64,000 nucleotides of DNA from Okapia johnstoni. Taxonomy: Eukaryota > Chordata > Mammalia > Artiodactyla > Giraffidae. The notes under the pieces were generated by a model. That model searched no databases. It was not told the DNA's origin and worked only from the letters and a program-made list of their open reading frames with translations. Both the position numbers and the translations under genes were made by a program. This document shows positions 54,901-64,000 of this stretch, piece after piece. Position 1 is the first letter of the stretch, and each line of letters starts with the position of its first letter. Location of the stretch: positions 120,182,501-120,246,500 of the forward strand of contig CM044308.1 in assembly GCA_024291935.2 (NCBI GenBank), given 5' to 3'.

Positions 54901-56249
54901 TCAAACACTTAATTACTCTGGTTAAAACGATCTCTCTTGCCACAGGCAAGTCTGACTGAGGTCAAACGTCAAGTTAACTCAGAAATAGGAGACAGCAGAG
55001 CATGGAACATTCTGTATCTGGTAAAAAGTCCCTGCTCCAGTCAACCCCATCCCCCGAGTTCAATGACTGAATTATGGAAACTTTCTTGTGTGGTGAAACT
55101 GGGGACTTTGTCTTCCAATAAGAGCCTGGCAACCGAACAATGAGCCAATGATCTGCATATGGTTTGTTACGAGTCATACGCTTGATGTTATTTTCTGGGA
55201 ATTCTCATCCTCTATTTCGTGAGAATACCAGAACATGTCATCTTAATCATGATTTTAAAGTTAGACTTTGGTCATGCTCTTTAAGAAATAGGTCCAGGTC
55301 TCTCTCATTGGAGAAAATCGAAAATTAAATAAAAATTAAGTTTAAAATCTTAATTAAAAAAAAAAAAAGACTGTAACAAATGTAATGCCTTTGAAGCTCC
55401 AAAGTTCCCTAGTTCTTTGGCTCTGACTTACTTCAACTTAGGATACAACAGAGTGAAAAAAAATCCATTACATGCATAATCTTTTTTCAGAAACTTTTTC
55501 TGTCCTCTTGACAAAAACATCATAAACCAAAAGGCTTTTTCAAGGCTACTACTTTTTTCTAACCTTTCAGAATATGCTACTGACATTATATCTGTTCAGA
55601 TTTTCATATATAACTAGATAAACCCTTTGATTTAGGAGTAGATAACAGAGATATCGGTCCCTAAGCCTACTGATACTAATGGCTACTTTCCAGAACTGTG
55701 CAAGAAATAAATCTACAAATTATTATTTCTGGTCAAGGGAGAGGAATTATTTACCCTTAAAATTACAATAAGTTTTTGGAGGTAGGGCTTATATTCTCTC
55801 TGGAACCTTAGGACTGTCATACCATGACATACTATACTAAAAATACCACCGGTCAAGGGTTACTTATTATGTAGCTGGGCCATTTCATAGTTACATTAAG
55901 ACTAGAAGCCATTTGGGGAAGGGATATTTCTTTCAGCCATCAGTAGAGCATTCAAAACTGTATAAAACTGATAAGAAATCTCACCACCAGAGATGTAACG
56001 GTCACCTCTAAATGATTATTTCCTTGCCACCTGGGGAGGTAAGTAGCTTGACATGGCAGACCACAGGTCCACCTGCCTAGACAAAACTTGACCCCAGGCA
56101 AAACTAACTTATCAAAACTAAGAGTTATCTTGCTTATGTCCAATCTCTTTTTTATCCACCTTCTCCTGTTTCCGTGTCATCCCTTTAATCATACTGTAGG
56201 CTCTACTACTTGCTCACCTATCTTGCACTGAGAAATGCTCACAGAAGCA

Positions 56250-56370
56250 TTTCTCAAATGCTTTTGTTCAAAGCAGCAAAAAAAAAAAAAAAAAAAGGAA
56301 ACATTCCAAACGTCTATCAGTGGGAGAGTGGATGAATAATTAATTACCTAATGGGATAATATATAATGGT
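56250..56370 (+). repeat. L1 fragment with A tract
   Basis: 'ttcaaagcagc', an 18-base A run, then 'ggaaacattccaaacgtctatcagtgggagagtggatgaat', an L1 ORF2/3' end-like sequence. Confidence 0.6.
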
Positions 56371-56676
56371 CAAAATGAACAATTTCTTTCTTTTATCCAA
56401 GTACAAAGTTTATTACCAGAGACGTAGCACGACACGTGGGAAAGCACACAGAGAAACTGTTTAGTCAGAAGCAAGGCAGAGACACATAGCCTGGGAGCGA
56501 GGGGGTGGGTGGCCCCTTAGTGAGGAGGAACCCAAAATTAACGACTTCAGCAGCACACAATAACATTAGTACCATAACAACAGGCAAAAAGTCTCAAAAG
56601 ATTACATATAGTCTGATACACATTTTATTAAGTTAAAAAGACTAAAATAAAAAATTATGAGTTATTTATTTGCTAT

Positions 56677-57605
56677 TTCCAAATAGGAAAAAGAGTACGT
56701 CAAGCCTGTCTATTGTCACCCTGCTTATTCAACTTATATGCAGAGGACATCATGAGAAATACTGGGCTGGATGAAGCACAAGCTGGAATCAAGATTGCCG
56801 AGAGAAGTATCAATAACCTCAGATATGCAGATGACACCACCCTTATGGCAGAAAGTGAAGAAGAACTAAAGAGCCTCTTGATGAAAGTGAAAGAGGAGAG
56901 TGAAAAAGTTGGCTTAAAGCTCAACATTTGGAAAACTAACATCATGGCATCTGGTCCCATCACTTCCTGGCAGATAGATGGGCAAACAGTGGAAACAGTG
57001 GCTGACTTTATTTTTTGGGGCTCCAAAATCACTGCTGATGGTGACTGCAGCAATGAAATTAAAGGACGCTTACTCCTTGGAAGGAAGGTTATGACCAACC
57101 TAGACAGCATATTAAAAAGCAGAGACATTACTTTGCCAACAAAGGTCCGTCTAGTCAAGGCTATGGTTTTGCCAGTGGTCATATATGGATGTGACAGTTG
57201 GACTATAAAGAAAGCTGAGCGCCGAAGAACTGATGTTTTTGAACTGTGGTGCTGGAGAAGACTCTTGAGAGTCCCTTGGACTGCAAGGAGATCCAACCAG
57301 TCCATCCTAAAGGAGATCAGTCCTGGGTGTTCACTGGAATGACTGATGTTGAAGCTGAAACTCCAGTACTTTGGCCGCCTGATGTGAAGAGCTGACCCAT
57401 TTGAAAAGACCCTGATGCTGGGAAAGATTGAGGGCAGGAGGAGAAGGGGATGACAGAGGATGAGGTTGGATGGCATCATCGACTCGATGGACATGGGTTT
57501 GGGTGGACTCCGGGAGTTGGTGATGGGACAGGGAGGCCTGGCGTGCCGCGGTTCATGGGGCCACAAAAGAGTCAGACACGACTGTGCGACTGAACTGAAG
57601 TGAAC
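56677..57605 (+). repeat. BovB LINE, 3' 0.93 kb with a long intact reading frame
   Basis: Begins in the RT domain just after the point 'ttccaaataggaaaa' and runs to the BovB 3' end. An open frame from 56,713 to 57,342 (209 codons) contains [12 protein letters not shown] (RT catalytic motif), ..[20 protein letters not shown].. and ..[20 protein letters not shown]... It starts at an internal Met and lacks the endonuclease and most of the RT, so it is a dead fragment. The last 260 bases are out of frame or 3' UTR. Confidence 0.94.
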
Positions 57606-58413
57606 TGAGTCCACTTCCTTATCAATAAAAGAAAGGAAAATACTGATCATATAGGACTGCAATTAGAACTAAACAATAACCACAGTTGTGTGTGAAGTGT
57701 TCACAGTGTTTAATAAATAGTACTCTCAAGAATTACTTGTAAACTCTTTGATGAAAAACTTTGTCCTGGTAAAAGGTGTTTTACCGATCAGAGAGTAAAG
57801 AAACGGGTACTTTCTTTAGGAGAAGTAGGCCTTCCTCAATCTTCCCTGAGAGCACACAAAACAGTCACCTAGAACTCGACCTTTCTGTTCACAGTCAGCA
57901 GAAACTTTGGAGAACAAGAGGCGAAAACAGGCAACATAAAAATGGAGAGGAAAGGCACTTTAGAAACCCACATGCCTTAGAATTTCAACTTACTGAAATG
58001 AGTGCGTCCCAACTACATGCAGGGGCACTTCACATAGTGACTGCAAGTTGGAGAGATTACCAGTGGCCTCCTGAAACTGGGGGGGAGATGCTACTCAAAG
58101 AAACACTGTTTGAAAGAACAGCAATCACAAGGGGATACAGAGGGGAACTAAATAAGCAGCCTGTGTCAGGGTTTATATTCAAATTTGGATTTGTTTTGTC
58201 CAAAGCCTATGTGCCCTTTTTATATTTTATTCATAGCTGTCCTTACTCTTAGGATTCATTTTTCACGCTTCCTTGGCTTAGTATCTCATAATTTTAAATT
58301 TGAACTGTTGCTGACTTTGTCTTGATTTTTTCTTTTTCTTTTTACTCTACCATGACAATTCATCACTCCCTTAATCATAGGTACATAGTTTTAAATATGT
58401 TTCAAAACATGGT

Positions 58414-61390
58414 CCACTGGAGAAGGGAATGGCAAACCACTTCAGTATTCTTGCCTTGAGAAACCCATGAAAAGGCAAAAAGACAGGACACTGAAAGATG
58501 AACTTCCCACGTCGGTAGGTGCCTAATATGCTACTGGGGATCAGTGGAGAAATAATTCCAGAAAGAATGAAGAGAAGGAGCCAAAGCCACAACAACACCC
58601 AGTTGTGGATGTGACTGGTAATAGAAGTAAAGTCCGATGCTGTAAAGAGCAATACTGCATAGGTCCCTGAATCAAGGCAAATTGGAAGTGGTCAAACAGG
58701 AGATGGCAAGAGTGAACATTGACATTTTAGGAGTCAGTGAACTAAAATGGACTGGAATGGGTGAATTTAACTCAGATGACCATTATATCTACTACTGTGG
58801 GCAAGAATACCTTAGAATAAAAGAAGTGGCCATCATAGTCAACAAAAGAGTCTGAAATGCAGTTCTTGGATACAATCTCAAAAACAACAGAATAATCTCT
58901 GTTCGTTTCCAAGGCAAACCATTCAATATCACAGTAATCCAAGTCTATGCCCTGACCAGTAATGCTGAAGAAGCTGAAGTTGAATGGTTCTATGAAGACC
59001 TATAAGACCTTCTAGAACTAACACCCAAAAAAGATGTCCTTTTCATTTTAGGGGACTGGAATGCAAAAAGTCAACTGGAAGTGAAGTGGCTCAGTCGTGT
59101 CCATGGACTATAGCCTACCAGGCTCCTCTGTCCATGGGATTTTCCAGGCAAGAGTACTGGAGTGGGTTGCCATTTCCTTCTCTAGGAGTTCTTCCTGACC
59201 CAGGGATCGAACCCAGGTCTCCCGCATTGTAGGCAGACGTTTTACCATCTGAGCCACGAGAGAAGTCATTGGAGGAACAGGCAAATTCGGCCTTGGAGTA
59301 CAGAATGAAGCAGGGCAAAGGTTAATAGAGTTTTGCCAAGAGAACACACTGGTCATAGCAAACACCCTCTTCCAACAACACAAGAGAAGACTCTAAACAT
59401 GGACATCACCAGACAGTCAATACCGAAATCAGATTGATTACATTCTTTGCAGCCAACGATGGGGAAGCAAAACAAGACTGGGAGCTGACTGTGGCTCAGA
59501 TCATGAATTCCTCATTGCCAAATTCAGACTTAAACTGAAGAAAGTAGGGAAAACCACTAGATCATTCAGGTATGACCTAAATCAAATCCCTTATGATTAC
59601 ACCATGGAAGTGACAAATAGATTCAAGGGATTAGATCTGATAGAGTGTTTGAAGAGCTATGGACAGATGTCGTGACACTGTACAGGAGGCAGTGATCGAG
59701 ACCATCCCCAAGAAAAAGAAATGCAAAAAGGCAAAACGGTTGTCTGAGGAGGCCTTACAAATAGCTGTGAAAAGAAGAGAAGTGAAAGGCAAAAGAGAAA
59801 AGAAAAGATATACCCATTTGAATGCAGAGTTCCAAATAGCAAGGAGAGGTAAGAAAGCCTTCCTCAGTGAACAATGCAAAGAAATAGAGGAAAACAATAG
59901 AATGGGAAAGACTAGAGATCTCTTCAAGCAAATCAGAGATACCAAAGGAACATTTCATGCAAAGATGGGCACATTAAAGGACAGAAATGGTATGGCCCTA
60001 ACAGAAGCAGAAGATATTAAGAAGAGATGGCAAGAATATACAGAAGAACTATACAAAAAAGATCTCATGACCCAGATAATCACAATGGTGTGATCACTCA
60101 CCTAGAGCCAGACATCCTGGAATGCGAAGTCAAGTGGGCCTTAGGAAGCATCACTATGAACAAAGCTAGTGGAGGCGATGGAATTCCAGTTGAGCTATTT
60201 CAAATCCTAAAAGATGATGCTGTTAAAGTGCTGCACTCAATATGCCAGCAAATTTGGAAAACTTAGCAGTGGCCACAGGACTGGAAAAGGTCAGTTTTCA
60301 TCTCAATCCCAAAGAAAGGCAATGCCAAAGAATGCTTAAATTACCGCACAATTGCATTCATCTCACACGCTAGCGAAGTAATGCTCAAAATTCTTCAAAC
60401 CAGGCTTCAACAGCACACGAACCATGAACTTCCAGATGTTCAAGCTGGATTTAGAAAAGGCAGAGGAACAACAGACTGGTTCCAAATTGGGAAAGGAGTA
60501 CGTCAAGCCTGTATATTGTCACCCTGCTTATTTAACTTATATGCAGAGTACATCATGAGAAACGCTGGGCTGGAAGAAACGCAAGCTGGAATCAAGATTG
60601 CCAGGAGAAATATCAATAACCTCAGATATGCAGATGACACCACCCTTATGGCAGAAAGTGAAGAACTAAAGCACCTCTTGATGAAAGTGAAAGAAGAGAG
60701 TGAAAAAGCTGGCTTAAAACTCAACATTCAGGAAACAAAGATCATGGCATCCGGTCCCATCACTTCATGGCAGATAGATGGGAAAACAGTGGAAACAGTG
60801 GCAGACTTTATTTTTGGGGCTCCAAAATCACTGCAGATGGTGACTGTAGCATGAAATTAAAAGACGCTTGCTCCTTGGAAGGAAAGTTATGACCAACCTA
60901 GACAGCATATTAAAAAGCAGAGACATTACTTTGCCAACAAAGATCCGTCTAGTCAAAGCTATTTTCCAGTGGTCATGTATGGATGTGAGAGTTGGACTAT
61001 AAAGCAAGCTTAGTGTCAAAGAATTGATGCTTTGAACTGTATGTTGGAGAAGACTCTTGAGAGTCCCTGGGACTGTAAGGAGGTCCAACCAGTCCATCCT
61101 AAAGGAAATCAGTCCTGAATATTCATTTGAAGGACTGATGCAGAAGCTGAAACTCCAATACTTTGGCCACCTGATATGAAGAACTGACTCCTTGGAAAAG
61201 ACCCTGATGCTAGGAAAGACTGAAGGTGGGAGAATGGGACGACAGAGGACGAGATGGTTGGATGCCATCACCGACTCAATGGACATAAATTTGAGTAAAT
61301 CTGGGAGTTGGTGATGGAATAGGAGGCCTGGCGTGCTGCAGTCCATGGGGTTGCAAAGAGTCAGACACAACTGAGCGACTGAACTGAAGT
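58414..61390 (+). repeat. BovB LINE, near full length (about 3.0 kb), defective
   Basis: Starts in the BovB 5' region ('ggagaagggaatggcaaacc') and ends at the usual 'cgactgaactgaag' 3' terminus. The APE-type endonuclease region is readable with stops (NIDILGVSELKWTGM near 58,715, then FILGDWNAKS near 59,043-59,072). The RT follows from about 60,100 (ASGGDGIPVELFQILKDDAV) to [12 protein letters not shown] (about 60,624-60,659). It carries a reverse Bov-tA at 59,083-59,267, a 222-base in-frame deletion removing RT motif A near 60,465, and several frameshifts. Confidence 0.94.
59083..59267 (-). repeat. Bov-tA SINE inserted in BovB
   Basis: Reverse copy 'gctcagtcgtgtccatggactatagcc' to 'accatctgagccacgagagaagtc'. 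It lacks the usual gactctttgcgacccc segment near its 3' end, so it has a small internal deletion. Confidence 0.88.
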
Positions 61391-62335
61391 TTTAAATATC
61401 CTTCAAAGTGCTATATTCCAAACTTTACTAGTTTAGTTTGGTGATTTGCCATGCACACATACACACACACACATTTATAGTATTAACAGTGTGAAGAGGG
61501 AGAGCTAACAAAGGAGTATCTTTCTATGGCAAATTACATGCGGTATTTTCAGTTCAGTTCAACAAGTCTATGGAATCAATTGGCTGTTCTCCTTTCCTTT
61601 TTATAAAAATAAAATAATTTATTTAATTGTCTCCTTTCTTTTTCTGAAATAAACTGCTACACTATTTATTATGATATAAAATATGAGATTTAGGTCTACT
61701 AAAAATTCATTCTCCTGAATGAATTTTAAGTTAATTTTCAGTCTAGGCTTGGGGATATTATTTATTAATTATCACCTGAACCCTTTTATAGCATTTCCTA
61801 CTTTAAAATGAAGGAAAACAAACCATGTCAAGCTTAACTGGAGGATTCGATTAAAAGATAAAAGTTATTACAAAGATGATAAAGATACCCATTAGCATCT
61901 GGTAATAAAGAATTATTATACTGCTAGGTCTAGTTGTTTATACTGCTTAATATTTTATCTGGAAAAGTATTTTATTTAAAAAATATTAATATTTTACCTA
62001 ATGGGTAATCCCTGTAGACAGGGCTGGGGGGGAAATGATGATATCAGAACATTCCAATATGTGTCCTGTAGATAGCTTTTAAAATATGATACATGCAAAA
62101 AGAAACCAAACTATTACCCATTCCAGTAGGCCTTGAATATCTCAGAATAACTTTATGCAAAATCATCTTTAAGAGGAATCACTGGAATTATTATTATGTT
62201 TTTAGGGGCTGTGCTAGAGGAGACAGTCAAGGGAAGGGACTACTGATTTTGAAAAATATAAGGAATAAGAAATTCTAATTTTAGTATATTCGTCTAAGCT
62301 TAAAAACACTTTTATGGCTATTTACTGTAATTTTA

Positions 62336-62442
62336 TTTTTTGACCACACTTAATGGGATCTTAGTTCCCTGACCAGGGATCAAATCTGTGCCCCCTGCAT
62401 TGGAAGTGCAGTCTTAACCACTGGATCCCCAGGGAAGTCTCA
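62336..62442 (-). repeat. CHR-type SINE, truncated
   Basis: Reverse fragment: 'ttttgaccacacttaatgggatcttagttccctgaccaggg' to 'ccactggatccccagggaagtctc'. Confidence 0.85.
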
Positions 62443-62875
62443 TATTGCTATTTATTATAGATAAGTAAGGTAACTTCTTAGAAACTCCACAGGCTGGGGA
62501 AACAGAAGAATCTGGGCTATACAAATCATTTGCTAATTCCTATTGGCCAGATCTTTATTTGGACACCATGTGTTCATTTATTCACCAGATATTTATCAAG
62601 AACCTGTCATGTATCAATCAAGATGCCAGGTGCTGTGGACACAACAGTGGACAAAAATAAGCATGGCCTCTGCCATTAAGAAGCTTACAGGTTAGTTGCA
62701 ACAGGGCAGTAATCATACACCCTTCAAACATGAGTGTAAAAATGGAACTGTCAGTGCATGCACTACATGCTGCTAAGAAAAGAGGTCCCTAGGAAAAAGG
62801 GTAATTGTGACCCAGTCAAGGAAGATGCTTTTGTGAACGTAATAGCTGAAATTTAAGGATATTATCTAGCCGAGT

Positions 62876-63104
62876 AGTTCTCAGTGGGATTGGTGGTGAC
62901 AGTGGCAGTTAACTACTTGTCAGGGAACATGTGACAATGTCTGGGGACTTTTTTGATTGTCACAACTGGGAGATACTAGTGGCATCTAGCGAGTAGAGGA
63001 CAAGGATGCAGCTAAATATCTTACAATGCACAGGGCAATCCCCAAGAACAAAAAATTATCTGGCCTAACATGTCAGTTGTGTCAAGGTTGAGAAACCCTG
63101 AACA
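62876..63104 (+). mobile_element. MER20 (hAT-Charlie) DNA transposon
   Basis: 'gtagttctcagtgggattgg' to 'caaggttgagaaaccctg', with the middle 'ggaacatgtgacaatgtctggggac' and 'gattgtcacaactgggagatactagtggcatctag'. Matches the MER20 consensus as I recall it almost end to end. Confidence 0.85.
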
Positions 63105-63263
63105 GGGCAAACACGAACAAAGACCAGTTGTGGGAGACTCAAGCAGAGAAAACTACAGGGGATAGATCATTCAGGGCTACAGAGACCATGGTAAGGAGTT
63201 TTAGCTTTACCTTAAGAATGAAGGGGGAAAACAACAAGATCCTACTGCCTAGCACAGAGGAAC

Positions 63264-63400
63264 TATATTGAATATCCTGTGATAAACCAAAATGGAAAAT
63301 ATTAAAAAAGAATGTATATATGTGTATAACTGAGTCACTCTGCTGTAGAGAAGAGATTAGCACAATGTAAATCAACTATACTCCAATTAAATTTTTTTTT
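63264..63400 (+). repeat. Artiodactyl L1 3' end
   Basis: 'gaatatcctgtgataaaccaaaatgg', 'gtatatatgtgtataactgagtcac', 'gtaaatcaactatactccaattaaa' then a T/A tract. The reverse counterpart of 25,300-25,500. Confidence 0.85.
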
Positions 63401-64000
63401 GAAAAAAATGAAAGGGAAAACAAATGAAAGCTTTCAAGAAAAGGAAGCACCAGGGAGTGAAGACAGTGGTGGTGACAAGGTCAGACATGATTTTTAAAAG
63501 GTTAGTAACTGCAGTATGGCAAACAGACTGGAAGGAAATGAAACTGGCTGTGCGTGTTTGAGATAGGTAGCTAACTAATCTAACTTCTTAGAAACTCTAA
63601 AGGCTGGGGAAACAGAAGGTACTAGTGGTGAGGATGTAGAAGTAGTTGGAAAACTTCCTGCTATAAATGTTCAGTATGAAAAGAGGAGAAAGAGAGAATG
63701 TCCTGTGCTACATGCACAGTCATTCCTACAATGTGTGGGTTTGTGGGGTAGTCCTATATGTTCTTCAGAATTCTCTCAAGGTGGCACAATAATCTCTAGG
63801 AAAGGATGAAATGTCATCTTCATATTTCAAAAAAGGGACAAGAATATTCCTTCTTTCTTTTTGAATGTGACATATTGTAACTTAAAAACCACTTTATAAG
63901 TAAGAATTTAGGCAACAAAAAACTGGAGTAATTAAAATTTAATTTACAAAACATAATCTATATTTCTAATCAGAAGTGTGGGAAGTAATAAAATCAGTGG

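Larger units (their letters stand above)
45374..64000 (-). other. VMP1: VMP1 intron upstream of the penultimate exon (partial)
   Basis: More than 18.6 kb of intron that continues beyond the window. The first part (45,374-47,260) holds the miR-21 promoter-like cluster and no young repeat. The following stretches hold no recognised feature: 47,361-48,525, 48,661-50,732, 50,941-51,700, 51,913-56,250 (simple A-rich tracts only), 57,606-58,413, 61,391-62,335 and 63,401-64,000. No VMP1 exon was identified. Confidence 0.75.

Noticed and set aside
56700..57662. 320-codon minus-strand open frame
   Set aside because: Antisense of the BovB 3' region. The same shadow frame appears opposite every BovB copy in the window (19.8, 22.4, 24.2 and 61.0 kb).
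45400..64000. Search for the preceding VMP1 exon (ending VEQMVAFIG)
   Set aside because: No match found by eye; likely beyond the right edge.

Overview
This window is nuclear DNA from a ruminant, almost certainly a bovid. The evidence is many Bov-tA SINEs, several BovB (RTE-type) LINE fragments and CHR/ART2-like tRNA-derived SINEs, over a background of older mammalian repeats (L1M, MIR, L2, MER20, MER5, Tigger1, MaLR LTR). Gene content matches the human 17q23 block RPS6KB1 - TUBD1 - MIR21 - VMP1. The match comes from my own translation of the exons and recall of the human proteins, not from a search.

Layout, left to right. 1-6,111 is the 5' part of RPS6KB1 intron 1 (minus strand), starting in an old L1 3' end. 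6,112-6,252 is RPS6KB1 coding exon 1 inside a CpG island. About 6,250-6,780 is a shared head-to-head promoter with seven NRF1-like CATGCGCA-type motifs and a CA repeat. 7,640-28,823 holds the complete TUBD1 (delta-tubulin) coding sequence in eight plus-strand exons. All introns are GT-AG and the joined exons total 1,362 nt, or 453 codons plus stop. The TUBD1 3' UTR ends near 29,375. 29,400-41,700 is intergenic and mostly SINEs and old DNA transposons.

The minus-strand MIR21/VMP1 module follows. The pri-miR-21 poly(A) signal is near 41,740 and the pre-miR-21 hairpin is at 42,601-42,672. The last two VMP1 coding exons are at 44,026-44,169 and 45,271-45,373. A compact cluster of AP-1, STAT-like and SRF (CArG) motifs at 45,460-45,910 sits where the intronic miR-21 promoter is expected. 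45,374-64,000 is the next VMP1 intron, quiet at first, then carrying two large BovB insertions (56.7-57.6 kb and 58.4-61.4 kb) and an L1 3' end.

How the genes relate: RPS6KB1 (an mTORC1 effector kinase) and TUBD1 (a centriole microtubule protein) probably share a TATA-less CpG promoter. TUBD1 converges on VMP1/MIR21. MIR21 can be made from its own promoter inside VMP1 or by read-through of the weak VMP1 poly(A) site. I found no operon, CRISPR array or unknown gene system. The parts most worth a second look are regulatory: the pri-miR-21 promoter cluster, a G-quadruplex-type G tract just 5' of the miR-21 hairpin, the NRF1-like motif cluster, and several cleanly readable nested transposon insertions.
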